This document shows, piece by piece, positions 1-5,161 of a stretch of 5,161 bases of DNA. This DNA comes from Pseudomonadaceae bacterium UBA836 (lineage in GTDB: Bacteria; Pseudomonadota; Gammaproteobacteria; Pseudomonadales; Pseudomonadaceae). The notes beneath the pieces were generated by a model. The model made no database searches. It was not told the DNA's origin and saw only the letters and a list, made by a program, of their open reading frames with translations. Position numbers and translations under genes: made by a program. The stretch's first letter is position 1, and each line of letters opens with the position of its first letter. The stretch lies in NCBI GenBank assembly GCA_002296055.1, contig DBHE01000201.1:1-5161 (forward strand), in the 5' to 3' direction.

Positions 1-11
1 GGCAGGTGCTA

Positions 12-40
12 CATTCCTCCCTGTTTATCAGGGAGGGGTG
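12..40 (+). promoter_or_regulatory. Stem-loop masking the lipoprotein ribosome binding site
   Basis: The arms CCTCCCTG (16-23) and CAGGGAGG (29-36) are a perfect 8-base inverted repeat around the 5-base loop TTTAT. The stem can be extended outward to 12-40 with two G-T wobbles and two more Watson-Crick pairs. The 3' arm is itself the Shine-Dalgarno sequence (GGGAGG) for the ATG at 44. In mRNA the RBS would therefore be paired, and translation could be reduced or conditional. It is not a standard intrinsic terminator, because no T-run follows on either strand. The pairing is seen directly; a regulatory role is inferred. Confidence 0.55.
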
Positions 41-43
41 GTT

Positions 44-388
44 ATGCGATTTTTGATTATCTTTGGGCTGGCGAGTCTTCTCGCGGCCTGTGGCGAGTCA
101 ATGACGCCGGAACAGCGAGCACAGGCGAGTTGCGAGAGCGGTACAGAGGCAATTCTGGTTTCTCGGGATTTTGTAACCGATCGCTTGGTGGCTCCAGCAA
201 CAGCAGACTTCCCGAGCACAAACGCAGAAGGCGTGCGGTCTCGATATGTCGGCAGCTGCACCCACGAAGTGTGGGCCTACGTCGACGCGCAGAATGCCTT
301 TGGGGCGCAGATCAGAACGAAGTATTACGCGAAACTGAAGAACCCTGACGGCGCCGGCACTTGGTATGTCGTCGAATTAGAGATGTGA
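44..388 (+). CDS. Small secreted lipoprotein, probable phage moron
   Basis: This predicted 114-residue lipoprotein has a short N-terminal signal: M-R, a hydrophobic stretch (residues 3-14) and a lipobox L13-A-A-C16. Signal peptidase II would cleave before Cys16. Gly at +2 rather than Asp argues for outer-membrane sorting. The mature part has two further cysteines (30 and 72) that could form a disulfide. The stretch around residues 43-58 (FVTDRL..P..A.FPS) and the block YVDAQNAFGA..R at 79-91 resemble, from memory, a widespread family of small bacterial and phage proteins of unknown function. I chose ATG 44 because GGGAGG lies 7 bases upstream; a GTG at 38 in the same frame overlaps that SD. 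The gene sits directly before the tail chaperones and ends in its own terminator, so it is probably not a structural tail protein. Its function is unknown; phage-encoded lipoproteins such as T5 Llp block receptors against superinfection, which is one possibility. The CDS call is firm, the role is not. Confidence 0.85.
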   Translation: MRFLIIFGLASLLAACGESMTPEQRAQASCESGTEAILVSRDFVTDRLVAPATADFPSTNAEGVRSRYVGSCTHEVWAYVDAQNAFGAQIRTKYYAKLKNPDGAGTWYVVELEM

Positions 389-404
389 ACAGTACGCACA
401 AACG

Positions 405-430
405 AAACCCGCCACTCGGCGGGTTTTTTT
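405..430 (+). terminator. Intrinsic (Rho-independent) terminator
   Basis: The GC-rich arms CCCGCC (408-413) and GGCGGG (418-423) enclose the 4-base loop ACTC. AAA (405-407) can pair with TTT (424-426), and seven T residues (424-430) follow the stem. This is a textbook intrinsic terminator 16 bases after the lipoprotein stop. It should end transcripts of that gene and limit read-through into the tail chaperone gene, whose start codon is only 15 bases beyond the T-run. Confidence 0.9.
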
Positions 431-436
431 ATGCCT

Positions 437-440
437 GGAG
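437..440 (+). promoter_or_regulatory. Ribosome binding site fixing the chaperone start
   Basis: GGAG lies 5 bases before ATG 446. An in-frame ATG at 431 has only the terminator T-run in front of it and no SD, so 446 is the better start. The protein then begins MKKEDFY. Confidence 0.7.
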
Positions 441-445
441 AAACC

Positions 446-850
446 ATGAAGAAAGAAGACTTCTACACCTTGCCCAAGGCTAATGCAGGCGTTGAATTGC
501 CGCTTAAGCTCGCCAATGGCGATGAAACCGGCGAGTGGCTCCGTATTCGCGGCGCCGAATCAGATGCGTTCCGCGCTGCCAAGTTTCAGGCCGCCAGAGC
601 CATTCGCGACTTGCCGGAAGATATGGAAGAGTTTGAGCGGGCCGAGACGGTGGACTCAATCATGCGCGACACCGTTGTTTCTCTGGTAGCTGACTGGTCG
701 TTTGACGAAGAGTGCACGCGGGACGCGGTGCGCGAGTTCCTGACCAATGCGCCGCATGTAGCCGTCGACATCGACCAGATTGCGGCGGATAAGACTCGTT
801 TTTTCGAGAACGCCTCATCCAGCTCGAAGCGCACGCGGAAGCGGAAATAA
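446..850 (+). CDS. Tail assembly chaperone, short form (lambda gpG-like)
   Basis: This 134-residue acidic cytoplasmic protein is the zero-frame product of a tail chaperone pair. The N-terminal part (about 1-50) looks like a small beta domain (VELPLKLANGDETGEWLRIRG). The rest is helical and includes the block VADWSFDEECT with FLTNAPHVAVDIDQIAADKTRFF near residue 120, typical of tail assembly chaperones placed just before the tape measure gene. Residues 121-134 (ENASSSSKRTRKRK) form a short basic tail found only in this unshifted form. By analogy with lambda gpG it would coat the tape measure protein during tail assembly and be absent from the virion. Assignment rests on position, size, the frameshift signal at residues 119-120 and sequence character; no database search was possible. 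Confidence 0.85.
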   Translation: MKKEDFYTLPKANAGVELPLKLANGDETGEWLRIRGAESDAFRAAKFQAARAIRDLPEDMEEFERAETVDSIMRDTVVSLVADWSFDEECTRDAVREFLTNAPHVAVDIDQIAADKTRFFENASSSSKRTRKRK

Positions 851-1134
851 GGCTGATGAGGCGACCTGCCGGATCGCAACAGACGGTCCGGCAGCAGCTT
901 GAGGCGGTGGCCAAGACAGGCTTTCGCCCGCCCGAACTGGATACGCCGCCAATGCCTGCCGGCATGGAATATCTCTGGCAGCTGTATTTCCAGATTAAGC
1001 GGGGCATAGAACCGCTGACCTACCAGGAGCTTTCCAGCTGGTGCGCCCTGACAGGCCAGATGCTGGACCCGCCAGAGGTCGAGGCCATCATGAAGATCGA
1101 TTCGATAGTTACCAGGAGCATGCACAATGACTGA
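446..1134 (+). CDS. Tail assembly chaperone, -1 frameshifted long form (lambda gpGT-like)
   Basis: Predicted join 446..805,805..1134, giving 229 residues. Ribosomes read to Phe120 (TTC 803-805), slip back one base on T TTT TTC, and continue with CGA GAA CGC (R-E-R-L-I-Q-L-E-A). The -1 frame has a stop at 790-792, just before the heptamer, and is then open to TGA 1132. The new frame therefore becomes usable exactly at the slip site. The T part carries helices with conserved-looking aromatic residues: MEYLWQLYF (from 174), LTYQELSSW (191-199) and DPPEVEAI (208-215), a pattern common in T segments of such chaperones. In lambda, the T domain contacts tail tube subunits while the G part binds the tape measure. 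The stop overlaps the tape measure start by 8 bases. The fusion is predicted from sequence, not measured. Confidence 0.8.
799..805 (+). promoter_or_regulatory. Programmed -1 ribosomal frameshift slippery heptamer
   Basis: T TTT TTC fits the X XXY YYZ rule in the zero frame (codons CGT TTT TTC). After slippage both tRNAs re-pair with TTT TTT, and decoding resumes at CGA 805. It lies near the end of the short chaperone gene, 43 bases before its stop codon, at the position expected for lambda-like G/GT gene pairs. Confidence 0.85.
811..863 (+). promoter_or_regulatory. Frameshift-stimulating stem-loop 1
   Basis: CGCCTCATC (811-819) and GATGAGGCG (855-863) are perfect 9-base complements. With C820 bulged, AGC (821-823) pairs with GCT (852-854), giving a 12-base-pair stem. 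The 28-base loop contains the zero-frame stop TAA (848-850). The stem starts 5 bases after the heptamer, within the usual range for -1 frameshift stimulators. Its 3' arm also contains the ATG at 856. Confidence 0.65.
856..1134 (+). CDS. T-domain reading frame of the chaperone (C-terminal half of the fusion)
   Basis: Conventional gene calling would give a separate 92-residue ORF from ATG 856. I regard it as the downstream part of the frameshift product rather than an independent gene. The only SD-like bases (AAGG, 849-852) are just 3 bases from the ATG, which is too close. The ATG itself lies in the 3' arm of the stem-loop at 811-863. The same frame is open and protein-like from 805, upstream of the ATG. 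Some internal initiation cannot be excluded, because the preceding stop (848-850) is close enough for translational coupling. Confidence 0.55.
   Translation: MRRPAGSQQTVRQQLEAVAKTGFRPPELDTPPMPAGMEYLWQLYFQIKRGIEPLTYQELSSWCALTGQMLDPPEVEAIMKIDSIVTRSMHND
866..894 (+). promoter_or_regulatory. Stem-loop 2, stacked behind stem-loop 1
   Basis: CTGCCGGA (866-873) and TCCGGCAG (887-894) are perfect 8-base complements. One T-G wobble and two further pairs extend the stem to 11 base pairs (866-876 with 884-894), with loop CAACAGA. Only two bases separate it from stem-loop 1, so the two helices could stack. Such a stable hairpin inside coding sequence right after a slippery site is probably part of the recoding signal, but could be incidental. 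Confidence 0.5.
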
Positions 1135-4100
1135 GTACGCCCGTCTCGTCATTGAGGTGGACTCCACCTCCGCGAAGCGCGCTACGGACGACCTGCGTAA
1201 CTTCGACCGTCAAGCCGCCAACACCGAGCGATCCACCACCAGCATGGTGGCAGCATTCAGGCCGCTCGCCGGCATCTTCGCGTCGTTCAAGGTCGCTCAG
1301 TTCGTCAAGGAAACCACGCTGCTGAGTTCGCGCTACAACGAACTCGGCATTGTGATGGAGGTCGTTGGGCGCAATGCTGGCTACAGCCGGTCCCAGCTCG
1401 ATGCGCTTGAGCAGGGGTTAAAGCAGACCGGCATCTCGGCGATTGAGTCGCGCTCCAATATCGCCAAGATGGTGTCCGCCAACATCGATCTGGCAAATGC
1501 GACCGACCTTGCGAGGCTGGCCCAGGACGCAGCGGTCATCGGTGGGTTGAACTCATCTGAGGCGTTCGCGCGACTGATTCGCGGCATCCAGACGGCAGAG
1601 GTGGAAACGCTCCGCAATATCGGGCTGAACGTCAGCTTTGAGCGCTCCTATTCTGATCTGGCCGACCAGCTCGGTAAGACAACTGATGCGCTGAGCGAGC
1701 AAGAGAAGGTCCAGGCGCGCACCAATGCCGTCATGTCTGCCGCCCCAAATATCGCAGGCGCCTATGAGGCGTCTCTCGATAACGCCGGCAAGCAGCTGCG
1801 CTCCAGCACGCGCTACCTTGAAGACTTGCGGGTAAAGCTTGGCCAGATTTCTCAGCCTGCCTTTGAACAAGGGGTAGAGGCTTACGCAGGATCCTTGAAG
1901 TTCCTGTCGGAGAACGTAGAAGGCGTTGCGCAAGCGCTGGAGACCGGCCTCTACCTGGTAATGGCTCGCGGCACAACTGTCGTTGCGACTAACACAGCAG
2001 CGATGGTTGCTCAGGCCGTACAGCAGGCCAAGAACAACGCCCTGGTTGCAGAAGCAGCTGCGTTCGACGTCAGAAAGGCTGAATCTGCCAAGCTTGCAGC
2101 GCTGGCTGAGCTCGACAAAGCGCGCGCGACTGAAGCTGCCGCAGTCGCAGCTCTCGCCCAGGCGCGAGCCAATCAGCAGCTCTTTGCCTTGCAGGTCGCC
2201 CTGGCGAAAGGCACCGCCGAGTACACAGCGCTGAGCAAGGGCCTGGCAATTGTGGACAGGGAGCTTGCTGCAGCAGAGCAGGCTGTGGCTGTCGCAAGCT
2301 CGAACCGAGCCGTGGCAACAACTGCTGCCGCCGCTGCAGCTGGCAACCTAACCAAGGCAACTGCTGCATCAACTGCGGCCAGCGCCGCGTCAGCCGCATC
2401 AACCGGTGTCGCCTCTGTGGCTATGCGCGGGGCCCTCGGTGTGGGCGGCAGACTGCTTGGCCTGCTTGGCGGCCCCGTGGGCCTGGCCTTCACAATTGGC
2501 GCTGTAGCTCTGTCGTTCATCGATTTCAGCGACAGCGCAGAGCAGGCCGTCAGGTCGTCTGACAAGCTGGAAGGCAGCGTAACCCGCCTGAGCACGGCGG
2601 CTGAAAGGTCGCAGCGCCAGTTTGCCGGGCTTATTGCCAACATTCAGAACCTCAACAAGGTCGAGACAGAGGCTCGGGCGGCAAGAATCCAAGAGGTGCT
2701 GACGCGACAGGAGCAGAATCTGGCGCGCTATACCCGCCTTTATGAAGCTGGTAACCGCAGCATTTCTCGCGGGCTGATAGAACAGACGCAGTCCAACATC
2801 GAGGTGCTCAAGGACCAGCTGGATCAGCTTGGGGCGGCAGCTTCCGGCGCATCCAGCACCAAGGCCGGCCAGGATTATCTGGCGCGCCTGAATGAAGAGC
2901 GAGTGCTGCTCGGCGCCATTACCGAGGAAGAACGCATTCGCGCGCAGATCAAAGAGGGTCTGCTGCAGGTCTCGCCCGCGGAGGAAGCGCAGCTTATCTC
3001 CATGGCGAAGGAAATTGACGCATTCAAGGCTGCAGAGGATGCGGCCGACGAAAGTGCCAGGGCTGCGGAGGAGGCCGCCGACCGCAAGAAGCGTGCAAGC
3101 GAGGAAGTGCTGAACCTGTATGCCAGCACTGCTGGCGCCCTTGAACGCGAGATCGCCCTGCATGGACAGAATAGTGCCGCAGCAAGGCTTAACTACGAGC
3201 TGAATTTCGGATCTCTTCAAGCGCTATCCGGCCCTCAGAAACAACGCCTGCGCGACCTTCAGGACGAACTGGACGCCAAAGAAGCCCTCAACGAGATCCA
3301 GAACATCAACCTGGAGCTGCTGCGCGCGACCGGTCAGGAACGTGCGGCGCGCGATCTGCAGTTTGAGCTGGAGTATGCCGAGCGCATCGCCGAGTACGAA
3401 CGGCAGGGCAACGAAGAGGCTCTGGCCCGGCTGCGCGTGCTGCGCCAGATTCGCGAGGTCAATGCGCAGCCTGAGCCCGGCACGGTTGAAGGTGTCAGCA
3501 AGGCGCCTGGCTCTGACTTTGGGGGCCTGAACACTACCGGCTTTATCACTGACCTTGAGCGCTTGGACGAGCAAGCTGAAGAGCTGCAGCAGTGGCGTGA
3601 GCAGGAGCTGGAGCGGCAGCGGGCCTACCTTGAGCTGAAGGAGATCGAGGAAGAGGTCCACGCCGAGCGCGTAGCCAACATCTACGAGCAAAGCCGCGAG
3701 CGCCTGGAGTCCATTGAGAAGGCACGGCAGGACGTGATGCTGCAGGCTGGGGCGTCCTTCTTTGGCGACATGTCCGACCTTGCCAAGGTGTATGCAGGCG
3801 AGCAGTCGACCATTTACAAGTCGCTCTACACGATCCAGAAAGCCTATTCCACGGTCAGCGTGCTGCTGTCCAGTGCTGACGCCATCGGCAAGGCATGGGC
3901 GTCTGCGCCGTTCCCTGCGAACCTGCCGGCGGTCGGTATAACCGTCGCCGAGACTGGTGCGCTGCAGGCATTGGTCAGCGCGGCAACGCCCGGATTCAGA
4001 GAGGGCGGCTACACCGGCAACATGGGCATCGGCGATGTGGCTGGCGTGGTGCACGGCAAGGAGTTCGTATTCGACGCTGACGCCACTGCCCGGATCGGCG

Positions 4101-4309
4101 TGCAGAACCTGGAGGCGATGCGTCGTGGCCAGCAGGCGCCGGCAGCATCGAATGTGGTGCCAATGCCGCAAATGGCCAGCCGCCCAGCACCATCTATCAC
4201 CAACAACTTCAATCTGTCAGCCCCGGCTGAGCGCCGCACGCAAACGCAGCTTGCGCAGCGCGCCGCACAAGCTCAGCGCAAGGCTAACGCGAGGTTCGGT
4301 CAACGATGA
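1127..4309 (+). CDS. Tail tape measure protein
   Basis: This 1060-residue protein is the longest in the window and directly follows the chaperone pair. It should span the tail tube lumen, set tail length, and probably leave the tail at infection to help DNA enter the cell. Residues 1-35 form the usual tape measure opening (LVIEVDSTSAKRATDDL...). About 60-240 is a helical domain like other tape measure N-terminal cores. About 287-432 is very Ala-rich and coiled-coil-like. Residues 435-465 are Gly-rich and hydrophobic (GALGVGG...LLGLLGGPVGLAF), long enough to cross a membrane. Charged helices follow (about 590-665 and 818-870). The C-terminal part resembles lambda-family tape measures, with GFREGGYTGNMG at 956-967 and GVVHGKEFVF at 973-982. 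ATG 1127 has AGGAG 8 bases upstream (1114-1118). At 0.15 nm per residue the tail would be roughly 160 nm; this is inferred and assumes no processing. I see no peptidase or lysozyme motif. Confidence 0.95.
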   Translation: MTEYARLVIEVDSTSAKRATDDLRNFDRQAANTERSTTSMVAAFRPLAGIFASFKVAQFVKETTLLSSRYNELGIVMEVVGRNAGYSRSQLDALEQGLKQTGISAIESRSNIAKMVSANIDLANATDLARLAQDAAVIGGLNSSEAFARLIRGIQTAEVETLRNIGLNVSFERSYSDLADQLGKTTDALSEQEKVQARTNAVMSAAPNIAGAYEASLDNAGKQLRSSTRYLEDLRVKLGQISQPAFEQGVEAYAGSLKFLSENVEGVAQALETGLYLVMARGTTVVATNTAAMVAQAVQQAKNNALVAEAAAFDVRKAESAKLAALAELDKARATEAAAVAALAQARANQQLFALQVALAKGTAEYTALSKGLAIVDRELAAAEQAVAVASSNRAVATTAAAAAAGNLTKATAASTAASAASAASTGVASVAMRGALGVGGRLLGLLGGPVGLAFTIGAVALSFIDFSDSAEQAVRSSDKLEGSVTRLSTAAERSQRQFAGLIANIQNLNKVETEARAARIQEVLTRQEQNLARYTRLYEAGNRSISRGLIEQTQSNIEVLKDQLDQLGAAASGASSTKAGQDYLARLNEERVLLGAITEEERIRAQIKEGLLQVSPAEEAQLISMAKEIDAFKAAEDAADESARAAEEAADRKKRASEEVLNLYASTAGALEREIALHGQNSAAARLNYELNFGSLQALSGPQKQRLRDLQDELDAKEALNEIQNINLELLRATGQERAARDLQFELEYAERIAEYERQGNEEALARLRVLRQIREVNAQPEPGTVEGVSKAPGSDFGGLNTTGFITDLERLDEQAEELQQWREQELERQRAYLELKEIEEEVHAERVANIYEQSRERLESIEKARQDVMLQAGASFFGDMSDLAKVYAGEQSTIYKSLYTIQKAYSTVSVLLSSADAIGKAWASAPFPANLPAVGITVAETGALQALVSAATPGFREGGYTGNMGIGDVAGVVHGKEFVFDADATARIGVQNLEAMRRGQQAPAASNVVPMPQMASRPAPSITNNFNLSAPAERRTQTQLAQRAAQAQRKANARFGQR

Positions 4310-4893
4310 GCTTTATAGAACAGAGGCTTCTGGAAGCGCTCGCATACGGGTTTTCTGGCGGGCCCACCTTCTCCACAAAGCGGGTAGAGCTGGAAAACGG
4401 AATGTCTCGGCGCAACGTGAAGCGTTCCCGCCCGCTGCATCAGTTCCGGGGATCATTCGACCGGCGCAGAGAGGATGAGGTGCACACGCTGCTGGCGGCT
4501 TTCATGGCAACGGCTGGCGCAGCGTACGGATTTCGATTCAAGAACCCGCTTGACTACAGAGTGATCGGGCAGCCGCTGGGCGAGGGCACCGGAGTTGAAC
4601 AGCAGGTCCAGCTGACTCGCACGTTTGCATGGGGGGTCGAAACCCGCTCATACCCTATCAGAAAGCCGGTGCAGGGCACCGTTGTTGTGCTGGCAAACGG
4701 CGCACCTATTTCGGCCAGCGTGGACGCGACAACGGGAATAGTCACTGTCACAGCTACGCCGGGCGACGTTCTGACCTGGAGCGGTGAATTTGACGTGCCC
4801 GTGACATTCGAGAGTGACGAGTTCGCCGCGACGATTGAAAACTACGACGCCACCACGGTGGATGTGAACCTGATTGAGGATTTGACCGCATGA
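4306..4893 (+). CDS. DUF2460 distal tail protein (GTA gp12-like)
   Basis: This 195-residue protein matches the DUF2460 pattern along its length. It has an N-terminal FIEQRLLEALAYGFSGGPTF (3-22) with a following RRNVKRSRP (35-43), the block YGFRFKNPLDY (74-84), a PVQGTVVVL..G segment (121-132) and FDVPVTFESD (162-171). Members are tail-tip proteins; the Rhodobacter gene transfer agent homologue (gp12) forms the distal tail ring joining the tube to the hub. The length is near the usual 200 residues, so the gene looks intact. ATG 4306 overlaps the tape measure stop as ATGA, and GAGG (4291-4294) is 11 bases away. Translation is probably coupled to the tape measure gene. Confidence 0.92.
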   Translation: MSFIEQRLLEALAYGFSGGPTFSTKRVELENGMSRRNVKRSRPLHQFRGSFDRRREDEVHTLLAAFMATAGAAYGFRFKNPLDYRVIGQPLGEGTGVEQQVQLTRTFAWGVETRSYPIRKPVQGTVVVLANGAPISASVDATTGIVTVTATPGDVLTWSGEFDVPVTFESDEFAATIENYDATTVDVNLIEDLTA

Positions 4894-5161
4894 GGCAAAT
4901 CCCCCCAGCCCTACGCGCCCACCTGCAGCAGTCGGTTACCACCGTGTGCTACCTGCTCACGATGACCCTTCGCGACGGCCGCGTATTCGGCATGACGACG
5001 CTAGACCGTGACGTTGAGTACCTGGGCGTGACATTCAGCGCTGCCAATGGGTTTGATAAGTCCATCATGGCCACCGATGTGGGCGCTTCAGTCGATAACG
5101 CCGAGGGGTACATGCTGTTTGCCGGGCCGCTGCCGGGCATAACCCTGGAGATGATCGGTGC
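4890..5161 (+). CDS. DUF2163 tail hub protein, N-terminal part (GTA gp13-like), cut by window end
   Basis: The first 90 codons are present and the gene runs off the window. The start MRQIPPALRAHLQQSVTTVCYLL, followed by LRDGRVFGMTTLDRDVEYLGVTFSA, then GFDKS and SVDNAEG, is the typical opening of DUF2163 proteins (BR0599 family). In the gene transfer agent the homologue gp13 forms part of the tail hub below the distal tail ring. ATG 4890 overlaps the DUF2460 stop as ATGA, with GAGGA (4876-4880) 9 bases upstream. Next in line one would expect an NlpC/P60 cell-wall peptidase and a large host-specificity protein, both outside this window. Confidence 0.9.
   Translation, partial: MRQIPPALRAHLQQSVTTVCYLLTMTLRDGRVFGMTTLDRDVEYLGVTFSAANGFDKSIMATDVGASVDNAEGYMLFAGPLPGITLEMIG

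Noticed and set aside
12..40. Hairpin at 12-40 as an intrinsic terminator of the upstream gene
   Set aside because: No T-run follows the stem on either strand.
38..43. GTG at 38 as the start of the lipoprotein
   Set aside because: It overlaps the SD sequence itself, whereas ATG 44 has ideal spacing and gives a compact signal peptide.
431..445. ATG at 431 as the start of the chaperone gene
   Set aside because: It directly abuts the terminator T-run and has no SD; ATG 446 has GGAG at 5 bases.
586..1167. Minus-strand ORF of 193 codons opposite the chaperone genes
   Set aside because: It overlaps two well-supported + strand frames and a recoding signal, and its product has no recognisable family character.
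1236..1250. CCACCA/TGGTGG inverted repeat
   Set aside because: It has only six pairs with a 3-base loop within coding sequence; nothing nearby suggests a function.
2003..2420. Possible DNA repeat array in the Ala-rich stretch of the tape measure
   Set aside because: The GCN-rich codons look repetitive, but I find no consistent repeat unit; it is low-complexity protein coding.
2399..4171. Two long minus-strand ORFs (2399-3220, 273 codons, and 3224-4171, 315 codons)
   Set aside because: They lie wholly opposite the tape measure gene, have no recognisable domains or convincing starts, and are expected shadows of GC-rich coding sequence.
3957..4478. + strand ORF of 173 codons across the tape measure/DUF2460 junction
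   Set aside because: It runs out of frame through two confident genes; its Arg/Ser/Pro/Trp-rich composition is typical of a shadow frame.

Overview
The window is part of the tail module of a siphovirus-type tailed phage or prophage. All real genes lie on the + strand and are tightly packed. By eye the DNA is GC-rich (about 60%). Gene order and protein character fit a phage of a Gram-negative host, most likely a Pseudomonas-like proteobacterium. The host is an inference from composition, a Gram-negative-style lipobox and gene content; nothing in the window proves it. Whether this is a free phage or a prophage cannot be told.

Layout: positions 1-43 hold the end of an upstream intergenic stretch with a strong hairpin that covers the ribosome binding site of the first gene. 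Positions 44-388 encode a small secreted lipoprotein, which is not a normal tail part. It is followed at 405-430 by a clear intrinsic terminator. The tail genes then run without real gaps: a tail assembly chaperone (446-850), its frameshifted longer form (446-1134), the tape measure protein (1127-4309), a DUF2460 distal tail protein (4306-4893) and the start of a DUF2163 tail hub protein (4890 to the window end). The last three starts overlap the preceding stops by 4 to 8 bases, which suggests translational coupling.

How they work together: by analogy with lambda gpG/gpGT and gpH, the short and frameshifted chaperones keep the tape measure soluble and load tail tube subunits on it. The tape measure sets tail length. 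The DUF2460 and DUF2163 proteins build the tail tip, as in the Rhodobacter gene transfer agent, where the same order (tape measure, gp12, gp13) occurs.

The best-supported unusual signal is a programmed -1 frameshift cassette. It has a T TTT TTC heptamer at 799-805, a 5-base spacer, then two tandem stem-loops (811-863 and 866-894). The second is the lipoprotein cassette in front of the chaperones, bracketed by an RBS-masking hairpin and a terminator. It looks like a moron and could act in superinfection exclusion, though that function is only a hypothesis. I see no CRISPR, tRNA, insertion sequence or attachment site, and no wholly new system.
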